From: Pyrinomonadaceae bacterium
Lineage (GTDB): Bacteria; Acidobacteriota; Blastocatellia; Pyrinomonadales; Pyrinomonadaceae
Assembly: GCA_030841105.1 (NCBI GenBank)
Contig: JAVEDE010000027.1
Location: 27,510 to 91,509 of the forward strand
Length of the DNA: 64,000 nt
Reading direction: 5' to 3'
Shown here: positions 43,603 to 54,044 of the stretch, in pieces
How positions within the stretch are numbered: position 1 is the first letter of the stretch
Layout: each line of letters begins with the position of its first letter
The notes under the pieces: model-generated
The model's database searches: none
Seen by the model: only the letters and a program-made list of their open reading frames with translations
Told to the model about the DNA's origin: nothing
Program-made: the position numbers and the translations under genes

Positions 43603-44034
43603 TTAAAATGGAATGTCGTCGTCGCTAATGTCATCTCCGCCGGATGGTTCACTTCGGCTGGAAGTGGATGGTTCGGTGCGAGCAGCCGTTGCGCCGCCTT
43701 CATCGCCTCTACCACCGATAAATTGCATGTCAGTTGCATGAACTTCGAGTGTATGACGTTGTTTCCCATCCTTGTCTGTCCACTCTTCCACACGTAACCT
43801 GCCTTCGATATAGACCGGGCGCCCTTTAGTTAAATACTGCGACGCCGTTTCCGCTTGTCTTCCCCATAGCGTCACACGAAACCATGTTGTAACATCTTGA
43901 TTTTCACCGGCGCGATCTTTACGCCTTTCATTGGTAGCGAGGGTGAAGCTGCAAACCGGTGTGCCTTGTGGTGTATAGCGTAATTCCGGGTCGCGCCCGA
44001 GATTCCCGACAAGGATAATTTTATTGAAAGACAT
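43603..44034 (-). CDS. ssb: single-stranded DNA-binding protein
   Basis: OB-fold protein coating single-stranded DNA, 143 aa. It begins MSFNKIILVGNLGRDPELRY, has TPVCSFTLATNERR near 28, WFRVTLWGRQAE near 50 and GRPVYIEGRLRVEEW near 70. The flexible tail ends GGDDISDDDIPF, the standard acidic tip that recruits repair proteins. The ATG at 44034 is preceded by AGAGAGGG. It diverges from recN with 140 bp between. Confidence 0.96.
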   Translation of the reverse strand: MSFNKIILVGNLGRDPELRYTPQGTPVCSFTLATNERRKDRAGENQDVTTWFRVTLWGRQAETASQYLTKGRPVYIEGRLRVEEWTDKDGKQRHTLEVHATDMQFIGGRGDEGGATAARTEPSTSSRSEPSGGDDISDDDIPF

Positions 44035-44134
44035 GTTAAGTGCCCTCTCTTGAGCGCCAAAATGTGAAAATCCGTGGGCTATACTACCTAGATGGTTAAT
44101 TTCGGTCAAGGCCAAAGCAAAATATTAGTTCACG

Positions 44135-44153
44135 GTTTACTTTAAAAGTAAAC
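44135..44153. promoter_or_regulatory. 19-bp palindrome in the ssb/recN divergent gap
   Basis: The arms GTTTACTTT and AAAGTAAAC flank a single A, directly followed by TATAAA. It ends 21 bp before the recN ATG, a position suited to an operator. Which regulator binds is unknown; recN is a common SOS gene. Confidence 0.4.
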
Positions 44154-44174
44154 TATAAATGAAAGTATTGAATT

Positions 44175-46013
44175 ATGTTGAAGTCCCTTAACATAAGCAA
44201 TTTTGCGGTCATCCGTTACTTAAGTATAGACTTTCATCAAGGTCTAAATGTTTTAACAGGTGAGACGGGGGCGGGTAAGTCCATCATCGTTGATGCTTTA
44301 AGCCTCCTCCTCGGAGGGAGAGCGTTTACAGATGTAATTAGAACCGGCGAAAAAGTCGCTCTGGTTGAGGGAATCTTTGAGATCAGCGGAATCAATGAGC
44401 AGCGCGTTAAGTCTGAACTAAGTGAACTGGCCGTCGAAATAACAGACGATGAATATTTAACAATTCGACGAGAGGTGCAACTTGGAGGGCGCAACCGTGT
44501 CTTCGTTAATGATAGAAGTGTGACTCTGGCTACATTGAAAAAGCTTCATCCATTCCTTGTGGAAATACACGGGCAGGGAGAGCAGCGATCTCTTCTTTCG
44601 CCGCAAGCACATTTACTGTTACTGGACGACTTTGCTGGGTGCGATGATTTGCGTCGGCAGGCAGGCGTAAAATATGCCCGCTGGCGAAAATTAGTTGAAG
44701 AATTAAATGCGATATCGCGGGATAAAGCTGAGAGAGACCGGCTTTTAGAAATACTGAAATTTCAAATTTCAGAAATTGATGCCCTCAATCCACAGTGCGG
44801 AGAGATTGAGAGATTGCTCGAAGAGAAAAAGTTGTTAACCCATTCGGAGCAACTCAGCGAACTAAACTCAGCCGCCTATGACGATCTCTACGAAAATGAG
44901 GAGAGTGTCCTCACGAGGCTCGGTTCAGTCCGTCGAACTTTGCAGGCTCTAGAGGCCATTGACAAACGGTTCTCTCCGCTGTTAAAGGCCATGGAGGATG
45001 CTACCCTTTCACTGACAGATGTGGCTGATACCCTCCGTAGTTATGCGGCGCGGACCGAACATTCGCCGGCACGTTTGAGTGAGATTGAGGAAAGGATAAG
45101 TGAATTTGAGAGGCTCAAACGAAAATACGGGCGGGGCGATCATGATCTGGACGAAATTAAAGAGAATTTATCCCGGCAGCTCGACCAGTTGATGAACTGG
45201 GAAGAGCATCAAGGCGAGTTGTTGGCTGATTTGAAAGACCTTCAGGAAGAGTATCAAGTTTTAGCAGGGCAGTTAACTGCCTGCCGACGGGCTGCGACAG
45301 TTGATTTTGAGAGACGTGTTACGGAAGACCTACGCCATGTAGCTATGGAGAACGCGCGTTTTAGAGTAGTTCTTGATACGGCGAAGGAAGAATTCAACAA
45401 GGCCTCAGACCGCCTCTTTAAGACACAAAATCAACTGGAAGAAGATGCAGAGTTCGCGCCGACAAATTCTCCTGCATATTGGAGTCCGACTGGCGCTGAT
45501 CGCGTGGAGTTTCATTTGTCAGCCAACGTAGGCGAACTCGCACGCCCCCTTCAACGCGTCGCTTCGGGAGGGGAATTATCCCGCCTGATGTTAACTTTAA
45601 GAACAATTTGCCGCGGCGGCGCTAAAGTTCAAGTAGAACCCTCAACTGATACGACGCTCGTGTTTGACGAAATTGACACGGGCATCGGAGGGCATGTAGC
45701 GGAAGCCGTGGGTCGCAGACTTAAGGTATTGGCCGCCGCCCAACAGGTTCTTTGTGTTACGCATCAGCCCCAGATTGCCCGTTTTGCAGACCATCACTAT
45801 GCAATTGCCAAGCATGTCGAAGAAGGTCGTACGCTAACTCGGATAACCGAACTGGATCAAAAAGAACGTGTGACGGAAATCGCCAGAATGCTCGGTGTAT
45901 CTCAGGAGGTGGCGACAGCGCGGGAAACCGCACAATGGCTACTTGAAACTGTGAGAGATAATTCTTTAGCCGAGAGTGCGAAAGTCCCGCCCAAGGCTCG
46001 GCGGAAGAAGTAA
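44175..46013 (+). CDS. recN: DNA repair protein RecN
   Basis: SMC-like ATPase acting in double-strand break repair, 612 aa. The N-terminal half has LNISNFAVIRYLSIDFHQGLN and the Walker A GETGAGKSIIVDAL near 30, with VEIHGQGEQRSLLSP near 132. Two coiled-coil arms occupy the centre (about 155-420). The C-terminal half has LQRVASGGELSRLMLTL (ABC signature) near 460 and LVFDEIDTGIGG (Walker B) near 495, then VLCVTHQPQIARFADHH. It is somewhat longer than the usual 550-570 aa because of a basic tail. A palindrome precedes it. Confidence 0.95.
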   Translation: MLKSLNISNFAVIRYLSIDFHQGLNVLTGETGAGKSIIVDALSLLLGGRAFTDVIRTGEKVALVEGIFEISGINEQRVKSELSELAVEITDDEYLTIRREVQLGGRNRVFVNDRSVTLATLKKLHPFLVEIHGQGEQRSLLSPQAHLLLLDDFAGCDDLRRQAGVKYARWRKLVEELNAISRDKAERDRLLEILKFQISEIDALNPQCGEIERLLEEKKLLTHSEQLSELNSAAYDDLYENEESVLTRLGSVRRTLQALEAIDKRFSPLLKAMEDATLSLTDVADTLRSYAARTEHSPARLSEIEERISEFERLKRKYGRGDHDLDEIKENLSRQLDQLMNWEEHQGELLADLKDLQEEYQVLAGQLTACRRAATVDFERRVTEDLRHVAMENARFRVVLDTAKEEFNKASDRLFKTQNQLEEDAEFAPTNSPAYWSPTGADRVEFHLSANVGELARPLQRVASGGELSRLMLTLRTICRGGAKVQVEPSTDTTLVFDEIDTGIGGHVAEAVGRRLKVLAAAQQVLCVTHQPQIARFADHHYAIAKHVEEGRTLTRITELDQKERVTEIARMLGVSQEVATARETAQWLLETVRDNSLAESAKVPPKARRKK

Positions 46014-46101
46014 TCTGTTGATCGTCGCAAACCTAGAGAGAACTATTTCGGCGGCAGTTTCGCATTTCTGATACACTTCGCTTTTCGAGGGAGCAAGCTA
46101 G

Positions 46102-47436
46102 ATGTCGAAGGGCAATGTTTACATAGAAACATTCGGCTGTCAGATGAATATAGCCGATACGGAGAGAGTCACTGCGCGTCTGCGTACCGCCGACTATGAA
46201 ATCTCCGACAAGGCCGAAACTGCCGATGTGATACTCTTTAACACATGCTCTGTGCGTGCGCGGGCCGAACAAAAGGTCTTTAATCGCATTGGTGAAATTA
46301 AAAAGAGCCGAGGCGCTTCTGAACCAATTATCGGCATCATGGGCTGTGTCGCACAGTTAGAAGGGGAGGCACTTTTTAGTGACGGAGCCGGCGTGCGCAT
46401 CGTGGCCGGGACGCGCGCGACCGATCGCCTGCCGGATTTGATCGGGCGTGCGCTGTTTGGTGAGAAGCGTGTGCTTGATTTGGGTGATCGCTCCGAAGAT
46501 GAGGAGTGGGACGTGCCGGTTGTCGGGCGACACTCTCCTTACGTTGCATACATCCCCATAGTCGAAGGCTGTAATAAATTTTGCACGTACTGTATTGTGC
46601 CGTTTTCACGCGGGCGGGAGCAAAGTCGAACTCCGGCCGAGATTATTGATGAAATCAACAAATTGCGTGACGTGGGTTACCGGGAAGTTCAACTTATAGG
46701 ACAGAACGTCAACAGTTATAGGCCTAAAACTGAGGCAGGACTTGAAGGTTTCTGCGGAGCAACCCCTTTCTCGAGGCTTCTGCGCGCCGCGGCCGCGACG
46801 AAGATGCCTCGTATTAAATTTACCACGTCTTTTCCACGCGACTTTCACCCGGATATCGTTTCGGCAATGGATGAACATGAAAATCTGTGCGATTGGGTGC
46901 ATCTACCGGTGCAATCAGGCAGCGACCGCATCCTGCGCGCAATGCGACGTGGTTATAAAGTAGCAGATTATCTTTTACGCATAGAGACAATCAAGAATGC
47001 CAAGCGCAGATACTCATTGACCACCGATATTATCGTAGGGTTTCCAGGTGAAACGTCGGAGGACTTTGAAGCTACGCTGCAATTGATCGAACATTGTCGT
47101 TACGATGCGATATACAGTTTCAAATATTCTGAAAGGCCCGGCACCTCAGCTGCTGGATTAGGAGATGGTGTGTCCGATAACGAAAAAGCGACTCGCTTTC
47201 TTGCTCTGGAGCAATTGCAGAGAAGAATTCAGAAGAAGCTGTATGGCGATTATGTAGGTAGGGAAGTTTCTGTCTTAGTTGATCGCCAAAGCGCAAAATC
47301 CAAGTCGGATATGAGCGGCCATACAACATGTAATAAGGTCGTAAACTTTCCGGGTGGAGAGGAGTTAAAAGGGCAGATCGTGTCCATTCGCGTCAGTGAG
47401 GCGAAAGCAAATAGTCTCTACGGTGAGTTGGTTTGA
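46102..47436 (+). CDS. miaB: tRNA-2-methylthio-N6-dimethylallyladenosine synthase
   Basis: Radical-SAM methylthiotransferase adding the ms2 group to i6A37 of tRNAs, 444 aa. The N-terminal domain provides three Cys for the auxiliary cluster (FGCQMN near 12, FNTCSVR near 48, IMGCVAQ near 83). The radical SAM motif is GCNKFCTYCIVPFSRGRE near 155-172. SGSDRILRAMRRGY and DIIVGFPGET follow, and the C-terminal TRAM domain is near 380-444. RGREQSR fits MiaB better than RimO or MtaB. A GAGGGAGCAAG sequence precedes the ATG. Confidence 0.95.
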   Translation: MSKGNVYIETFGCQMNIADTERVTARLRTADYEISDKAETADVILFNTCSVRARAEQKVFNRIGEIKKSRGASEPIIGIMGCVAQLEGEALFSDGAGVRIVAGTRATDRLPDLIGRALFGEKRVLDLGDRSEDEEWDVPVVGRHSPYVAYIPIVEGCNKFCTYCIVPFSRGREQSRTPAEIIDEINKLRDVGYREVQLIGQNVNSYRPKTEAGLEGFCGATPFSRLLRAAAATKMPRIKFTTSFPRDFHPDIVSAMDEHENLCDWVHLPVQSGSDRILRAMRRGYKVADYLLRIETIKNAKRRYSLTTDIIVGFPGETSEDFEATLQLIEHCRYDAIYSFKYSERPGTSAAGLGDGVSDNEKATRFLALEQLQRRIQKKLYGDYVGREVSVLVDRQSAKSKSDMSGHTTCNKVVNFPGGEELKGQIVSIRVSEAKANSLYGELV

Positions 47437-47477
47437 TCGCTACCCTTCATAGTTAAAGTGTTGGCTGAGGTTGTCCT

Positions 47478-47963
47478 ATGGAAATCGAAGTAAAGATTAG
47501 AGGATTAATGATGGACCCGAATAGCGGAACGCCGATCGTTATTCTTAAAGACGTTAATAGCGAGACACTCTTGCCGATCTGGGTGGGGTCTTACGAGGCG
47601 AATGCCATTGCCTTGGAAATTGAGAAAATTGCGACCCAGCGACCGATGACACACGACCTGTTGCGAAATTTGATTGTAGAAATGGGGGCGCGTGTCGAGC
47701 GCGTTGTAGTAACTGAGCTAAGAGATAATACATTTTTCGCTGTAATCGAGATGCGGAGCAGTAGTGGCGATTTTATGATGCTGGATTCGAGGCCATCTGA
47801 TGCAATTGCCTTGGCATTGCGTGCGGATTGCCCGATTTACGTCAATGAAGAGGTGATACAGGCTTCACATAGTCTCACTGGCGAACAAGCCGAAGAGTCT
47901 GGCGGCAGTGAGGATGAAGAATGGCCGGATGTCATCGGCGAAGCAGGTGATTTGCCGATGTAA
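47478..47963 (+). CDS. bifunctional nuclease family (DUF151) protein
   Basis: 161 aa. The DUF151/BFN domain fills most of the chain: GTPIVILKDVNSETLLPIWVG near 18, EANAIALEIEKIATQRPMTHDLL near 41, and SRPSDAIALALRADCPIYVNEEV near 109. The plant homologue has DNase and RNase activity. Bacterial members are widespread but poorly characterised. The acidic tail (GGSEDEEWPDVIGEAGDLPM) is variable. It lies 41 bp after miaB and is probably cotranscribed with it. Confidence 0.9.
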   Translation: MEIEVKIRGLMMDPNSGTPIVILKDVNSETLLPIWVGSYEANAIALEIEKIATQRPMTHDLLRNLIVEMGARVERVVVTELRDNTFFAVIEMRSSSGDFMMLDSRPSDAIALALRADCPIYVNEEVIQASHSLTGEQAEESGGSEDEEWPDVIGEAGDLPM

Positions 47964-48022
47964 CTGTTCCTTCCATAGACATTAGGTTGAAGGGTGTAAA
48001 ATCATTTCGGAGGAACCTCAAG

Positions 48023-48784
48023 CTGAACTTAGTTATCGCAATTGCGAATCAGAAAGGGGGGGTGGGTAAGACCACTACTGCCATAAATTTGGCGGCGGCT
48101 TTCGCCCGCAGGGGTCAACGTGCCTTGCTCATTGACATGGACCCTCAAGGTAATAGCTCAATCTCGTTCTTGGATCCTGCGACGGTTGAGTTATCGGCTT
48201 ATGAGTTGATGATTGACGGAAACGAGGCTGAGGATGGGTACATATATAAAACGGCGGTAGACGGCTTAGATATCATCCCTGCGCGAATAAGTCTGGCAAA
48301 GCTTGAATCCAAGCTGGTGGGAGATTTTGACGCCCCTTTTAGGCTCAAAGATCGGCTTGAATCTCTGCGCTCCCGCTATGATGTCATTCTCATTGACACG
48401 CCACCGACCCTCGGATTGATCACAGTAAACGCCCTCGTCGCTGCGACACACATTTTAATCCCCATCCAGTCTTCATATTTCGCTCTTGAGGGGACTGACG
48501 ACTTGCTTGAAACTATCGAGAAGGTTAAAGCGCGCCCCAATCCACAACTTCACGTGTTAGGCGTGGTTGTAACTCTCCATGACCGGCGAACGACTCTGGC
48601 GAGAGAGGTACATGAACAAATTCGGAACGTGTTTGGTACGCAGATGTTTGAGACTGTGATTACTAAAAGTGTCCGTCTGGAGGAAGCTCCTGCTTACAAG
48701 GAGTCCATTTTTACTTTTGCTCCGCAATCTTCCGGTGCCAGTGAGTACGCCAAACTTTGCGATGAGGTGATTGGACGTGTCTAA
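48023..48784 (+). CDS. parA: chromosome-partitioning ATPase ParA/Soj
   Basis: Deviant-Walker ATPase that moves ParB-bound origin regions along the nucleoid, 253 aa. IAIANQKGGVGKTTTAINLA holds the KGGVGKT motif, LLIDMDPQGNSS near 37 is A', and VILIDTPPTLGLITVNAL near 113 is Walker B. The start is odd. A perfect GGAGGA (48009-48014) lies 8 nt before a CTG at 48023 that would give the family-typical beginning NLVIAIANQKGG. The conventional alternative is TTG at 47987, which adds 12 residues and has no good binding site. It overlaps parB by 8 nt. Confidence 0.93.
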   Translation: MNLVIAIANQKGGVGKTTTAINLAAAFARRGQRALLIDMDPQGNSSISFLDPATVELSAYELMIDGNEAEDGYIYKTAVDGLDIIPARISLAKLESKLVGDFDAPFRLKDRLESLRSRYDVILIDTPPTLGLITVNALVAATHILIPIQSSYFALEGTDDLLETIEKVKARPNPQLHVLGVVVTLHDRRTTLAREVHEQIRNVFGTQMFETVITKSVRLEEAPAYKESIFTFAPQSSGASEYAKLCDEVIGRV

Positions 48785-49622
48785 AAGAGGGCTGCCGACA
48801 GGCATTAGAATGCGCCACGATGCGCACTACGTCGAAGAACTAGCGACACACCACCCCACTCCCATCGGTCGTTTAATCGCGCTAGACCAGCTCGACCCGA
48901 ATCCGGAGCAGCCACGTGTAGAAATCGGCGACTTAAATGATCTCACGGCTTCTATTAAAGAAAAGGGTGTGTTGGAGCCTCTCCTAGTTAAGCCTTCACG
49001 CATTACCGGGCGTTGGATGATCATCGCGGGCGAGCGGCGTTGGCGTGCTTCAAAGGCCGCGGGGTTGAGAGAAGTGCCTTGCATCGAGATGGAAGTAGAT
49101 GACAGGGCTGTTGCTGAAATAGCTTTGATCGAAAATATGCAACGGAAAGACCTGACCGCCTGGGAAGAGGCTGACGGTTTGGCGGCTCTCTGCGAGCGTT
49201 TCGGATATACACATGAAGATGTAGCGCGGAAAGTAGGGAAGAGCCGCAGCACGGTGACGGAAGCTCTCTCAATCGCTTCATTACCTAAAGTGATACGTGA
49301 GAAATGTCGACGTGCCGACATAGGGGCAAAGTCTCTATTGCTACAGGTCGTCCGACAACCTCACATTGAGGCAATGCACGATATTTTAGATGAAATAACA
49401 ACTCAAGGGTTGAATCGAGATGGGGCGCGTGCGGCACGGCGTTCGAAACAAGAAGGGAAGAAGCCGGAGACAGACACTCTTAAACCACGACCGTACATTT
49501 TCAAATATGCGGCAGAGGATGGCGAATTTGCTATGGAAATTCGGTTCAAGAGTTCTGAAGCCAATTCACGACTACTAGCTGATGCTTTACATAAAGTTTT
49601 GGCTTCGCTCAAAAGCAGGTAG
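48777..49622 (+). CDS. parB: chromosome-partitioning protein ParB/Spo0J
   Basis: CTP-dependent DNA clamp loading at parS sites, 281 aa. The N-terminal KRGLPTG echoes the ParA-activating tail. LIALDQLDPNPEQPR near 35 opens the ParB fold, and IIAGERRWRASKAAGL near 81 is the CTP-binding motif. EIALIENMQRKDLTAWEEADG near 108 follows, and the HTH is YTHEDVARKVGKSRSTVTEAL near 138. The GTG at 48777 is preferred to TTG at 48771 and has GAGGTGATT upstream. A near-match to the parS consensus occurs at 51699-51714. Confidence 0.93.
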   Translation: MSKRGLPTGIRMRHDAHYVEELATHHPTPIGRLIALDQLDPNPEQPRVEIGDLNDLTASIKEKGVLEPLLVKPSRITGRWMIIAGERRWRASKAAGLREVPCIEMEVDDRAVAEIALIENMQRKDLTAWEEADGLAALCERFGYTHEDVARKVGKSRSTVTEALSIASLPKVIREKCRRADIGAKSLLLQVVRQPHIEAMHDILDEITTQGLNRDGARAARRSKQEGKKPETDTLKPRPYIFKYAAEDGEFAMEIRFKSSEANSRLLADALHKVLASLKSR

Positions 49623-49684
49623 AAATGACAGAGTCTCGGTGAATATTCATCAGGGGTTCGGGTAACACTTTAACTATCGGCTAT

Positions 49685-49710
49685 ATTCTTAGACCTTATT
49701 CTTAGACCTT
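49685..49710. repeat. tandem 13-bp direct repeat
   Basis: ATTCTTAGACCTT occurs twice head to tail between parB and the convergent 49710-50255 gene. It is not part of the heptad family. Confidence 0.7.
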
Positions 49711-50255
49711 TAATTGCCGGGGTTTCTTTTACGCTCCTTCGCGGCTTGACGTTGTAATGACTTTGCCCAGCGCTCAAAAGTAGGCTGCAAGGGTTTAAAG
49801 AGTCTAGTCCTGAAGCTGTGTTGGCCATCCGACCAAAGTTTTAAATACTTCTCAGTGTAAGCACGGACAGAAGGCTCTATCTGACCCTTTTTGATAGAGT
49901 GTCTCAGTGTCAGATAATAATGCTGGCCTGCCAGAGAGAATATTACAGAGGCTAAGTTACCCTTAAAAGAGAGTTTGGGTAGAAGCCGTTTGAAGAACGG
50001 CTTCGAGCGTGGGAGCAGCACGGACGTGGAAACTTCCAGCCAGGCGGCCTGAGTACCTTGACGCGGGTGATAGAGACCCGGTAGCTGGCTGCTTTGATGC
50101 AGACGTAGCCGGGGATCGTTTATGGTATCCACAAGACGTAGACGGTCAATCCCGCGCAGATGTTCCCGTGGGAGTGTCTCGATCATTTTTTCGATTTGCG
50201 CAATGGTGTTGCGCGGTAGTGTTGCCGTCGAGGCGTTTTCGATTTTGATTGCCAT
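49710..50255 (-). CDS. hypothetical protein, possibly a degenerate zincin-like fold
   Basis: 181 aa, basic, with no signal or membrane segment. No family is recognised with confidence. IAQIEKMIETLPREHLRGI, then LRLVDTINDPRL, PGLYHPRQG and AAWLEVS resemble the beginning of small zincin-like domains that usually carry HExxH. The corresponding place here reads GQHYYLTLRHS with later E-P-S-V-R-A-Y, so the metal motif would be broken. It lies between parB and the Xer gene on the opposite strand. Treat the fold suggestion as weak. Confidence 0.6.
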   Translation of the reverse strand: MAIKIENASTATLPRNTIAQIEKMIETLPREHLRGIDRLRLVDTINDPRLRLHQSSQLPGLYHPRQGTQAAWLEVSTSVLLPRSKPFFKRLLPKLSFKGNLASVIFSLAGQHYYLTLRHSIKKGQIEPSVRAYTEKYLKLWSDGQHSFRTRLFKPLQPTFERWAKSLQRQAAKERKRNPGN

Positions 50256-50360
50256 CGCTTTTTTGTAACTCTAGGGCAGTCGGTGAAGTGTAGTCAAGTC
50301 TAGGGGATATAAGGTCTTGAAGCTGGAAGCTGTAGGCGGAAATTGCCGAGAGGTTTAATA

Positions 50361-51281
50361 ATGGGTCGCGATTTAGTTGGAGAATATTTTGCTTTCTTGA
50401 GGGTCGAGAGAGGGTTATCAAGCAACACCCTTACTAATTACGGGCACGATTTGAATAAATTACAGGAGTTCGCACGGGAGGCCGGAAAACCTTTACATTT
50501 GTTGAGTAAGCACGATTTATCTGAGTGTTTCAAGGCGCTTACTCAGTCCGGCCTGTCGCCACGTTCGGTTGCGAGGATAATTTCCGGTGCGCGTGGATTT
50601 TATAAATTTCTACTCCGCGATGGTTTTATCAAAGATGACCCGTTGGCAAATATTTCGGCACCGCAAATAGATAAACACCTTCCAAATTTTCTTACAGAAA
50701 ATGAAGTCGGACGTTTGTTGGGTGCTCCGGATACCAATGTTTCCGAAGGTGTACGCGATCGTGCCATGCTGGAACTGCTATATGCTACGGGCTTACGCGT
50801 TTCAGAGTTGACCGGACTGTTTGCGACTGATTTTAACTTTGAACGTGGATTGCTGACGTGTCGCGGGAAAGGAAGTAAGCAGCGTTTTATCCCTATTGGC
50901 AGAAGCGCGTTGATTTGGTTAGGGGAATACAAACGTGTACGCCATTTATTAGTGGGGAAAGCTTCTGTAAAGACTTTTTTTGTGAGAGTGGGTGGGCAGC
51001 CTTTAACCCGTCATAACTTCGCAGAAATTTTAAAGCGATATACCGTAAAACTCGGTTTTGAAAACGTGTCCCCTCACACCTTACGTCATAGTTTTGCTAC
51101 GCATCTGATGCAGCACGGAGCCGATTCAAGATCTGTTCAGGCTCTGCTGGGGCATACAGACTTAGCCACCACTCAAATATACACGCATCTGTCTAAAGAA
51201 CATCTGCGGCAGACTTATGACGAATTTCATCCCAGGGCCGCTTTTGCAAAAGAAAGTTCTGGTCAGGGCAGCGACATTTGA
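50361..51281 (+). CDS. tyrosine site-specific recombinase XerC/XerD
   Basis: Resolves chromosome dimers at dif, 306 aa. The N-terminal SAM-like core-binding domain spans about 1-90 (EYFAFLRVERGLSSNTLTNY). The catalytic residues are ATGLRVSEL (Arg near 149), GKGSKQR (Lys near 173), HTLRHSFATHL (His-x-x-Arg near 245) and LLGHTDLATTQIYTH (His and nucleophile Tyr near 280). XerD-like more than XerC-like by overall look, but not settled. The start ATG 50361 follows GAGAGG. Confidence 0.92.
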   Translation: MGRDLVGEYFAFLRVERGLSSNTLTNYGHDLNKLQEFAREAGKPLHLLSKHDLSECFKALTQSGLSPRSVARIISGARGFYKFLLRDGFIKDDPLANISAPQIDKHLPNFLTENEVGRLLGAPDTNVSEGVRDRAMLELLYATGLRVSELTGLFATDFNFERGLLTCRGKGSKQRFIPIGRSALIWLGEYKRVRHLLVGKASVKTFFVRVGGQPLTRHNFAEILKRYTVKLGFENVSPHTLRHSFATHLMQHGADSRSVQALLGHTDLATTQIYTHLSKEHLRQTYDEFHPRAAFAKESSGQGSDI

Positions 51282-51407
51282 ATGGATTTCATAATACACA
51301 TTGAGTCTGATAATGAATATTATGCGCAACACTTTTGTTAATAACTCATTTTGGAGCTATGGGAGGAGCCTCATATTTTGAAATCTTGCATAAACCCTCC
51401 CCTAATC

Positions 51408-51436
51408 TTGACAGACGATGTGCCCGCTGCTACAGT
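51408..51436 (+). promoter_or_regulatory. strong sigma-70 promoter for metK-ahcY
   Basis: A perfect TTGACA (51408-51413), exactly 17 bp, then TACAGT (51431-51436). The leader would be about 47 nt, too short for a SAM riboswitch. AAGGAG at 51475-51480 sets the metK TTG start. Confidence 0.7.
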
Positions 51437-51489
51437 ACGCGGTCTTTTGTCTAAACACGTTTGAATAATCCGTCAAGGAGCATTGCATT

Positions 51490-52641
51490 TTGAGCAACAC
51501 CGGTACTTACCTTTTTACTTCAGAATCCGTCACAGAGGGTCACCCAGATAAAATCTCGGATCAGATTTCAGACGCAGTCTTGGACGAAGTCCTACGTCAG
51601 GATGCAACGGGACGCGTCGCATGTGAGACATTGGTGACGACCGGGTTAGTAGTCATTGCCGGAGAAATCACGACCAAGGCGCAGGTTGACTTCTCTCAAG
51701 TGGCACGTGAAACAATTAGAGAGATTGGTTATACTAGGGCTAAATACGGGTTTGATTGTGATACCTGCAGTGTGTTAACTGCTGTCGGGCGCCAGTCACC
51801 TGACATCGCGATGGGGGTTGATACGGGCGGCGCAGGCGATCAAGGTTTGATGTTTGGTTTTGCCTGTAACGAGACTCCTGAGCTGATGCCGCTCCCGATT
51901 CAACTCGCGCACCAACTCGCGGAGCGTCTGGCGGAGACACGACGTTCTGGCGATCTTCCCTATTTGAGGCCTGACGGGAAGTCTCAGGTGACCATTGAGT
52001 ACCGGGATGGACGCCCCTTTCGTGTTGACGCTGTGGTCATTTCTACACAGCACGATGCAAAAGTGGAAAACAAGCAACTGCGTGATGAAGTTCTCGAACA
52101 AGTTATCAAACCTACTATCTCTACTGAGTTGATAGACAAAAACACGAAGTATCACATTAACCCTACCGGGCGTTTCGTTACGGGTGGGCCGCAGGGTGAC
52201 GCTGGCCTGACGGGACGGAAGATCATTGTGGATACATATGGGGGTTATGCTCCACATGGGGGGGGGGCATTTTCCGGTAAAGACCCGACCAAGGTCGACC
52301 GTTCAGCTGCCTATATGGCTCGTTACATAGCAAAAAACGTTGTCGCTGCTGGCCTCGCCGACCGATGCTTAGTTCAACTGGCATATGCCATTGGAGTCTC
52401 AGACCCGGTTTCGGTCTTGGTTGATACGAGTGGGACCGGCCGCATAAGCGAAGATATATTGGCAAGCTTGGTGCGCGAACATTTTGAATTGACCCCGCAC
52501 GGGATCATCCAGAGCCTTAACCTGCGCAAGCCAATTTATAGAAAGACAGCAGCTTATGGACATTTTGGGCGGCAGTTAGAAGGATTTACCTGGGAGGTTA
52601 CGGATAAAGCCGAGAAATTGCGCGCCGCTGCTGGAGTTTAA
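51490..52641 (+). CDS. metK: S-adenosylmethionine synthetase
   Basis: Makes SAM from methionine and ATP, cytosolic tetramer, 383 aa. It begins with [25 protein letters not shown] and has the signature [13 protein letters not shown] near 115 and the P-loop-like [22 protein letters not shown] near 256. The TTG start at 51490 is decided by AAGGAG nine nt upstream. It is followed after 71 bp by ahcY, so synthesis of SAM and removal of its product SAH are probably one transcript. A parS-like sequence lies inside codons for VARET at 51699-51714. Confidence 0.96.
   Translation: MSNTGTYLFTSESVTEGHPDKISDQISDAVLDEVLRQDATGRVACETLVTTGLVVIAGEITTKAQVDFSQVARETIREIGYTRAKYGFDCDTCSVLTAVGRQSPDIAMGVDTGGAGDQGLMFGFACNETPELMPLPIQLAHQLAERLAETRRSGDLPYLRPDGKSQVTIEYRDGRPFRVDAVVISTQHDAKVENKQLRDEVLEQVIKPTISTELIDKNTKYHINPTGRFVTGGPQGDAGLTGRKIIVDTYGGYAPHGGGAFSGKDPTKVDRSAAYMARYIAKNVVAAGLADRCLVQLAYAIGVSDPVSVLVDTSGTGRISEDILASLVREHFELTPHGIIQSLNLRKPIYRKTAAYGHFGRQLEGFTWEVTDKAEKLRAAAGV
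51699..51714 (+). promoter_or_regulatory. parS-like site inside metK
   Basis: Matches the Spo0J-type parS consensus TGTTnCACGTGAAACA at all but two fixed positions, with CACGTGAAACA exact. It is 2.1 kb past parB. It also encodes conserved MetK residues, so coincidence is quite possible. Confidence 0.3.
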
Positions 52642-52712
52642 AACTCCTTCCCATAAATACGGTTATTGTCTTGAACGTAACCTAATCAAACACTTTACAA
52701 AGGAATATATAA

Positions 52713-53993
<1,281 letters not shown>

Positions 53994-54044
53994 TAGCAGC
54001 CGCTTTCATCTGCTAACGTTACGCTTACTCCTTTCTGTAACTCA

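Noticed and set aside
51282..51489. SAM riboswitch before metK
   Set aside because: The strong promoter at 51408-51436 leaves only a leader of about 47 nt, too short, and no riboswitch core is visible.
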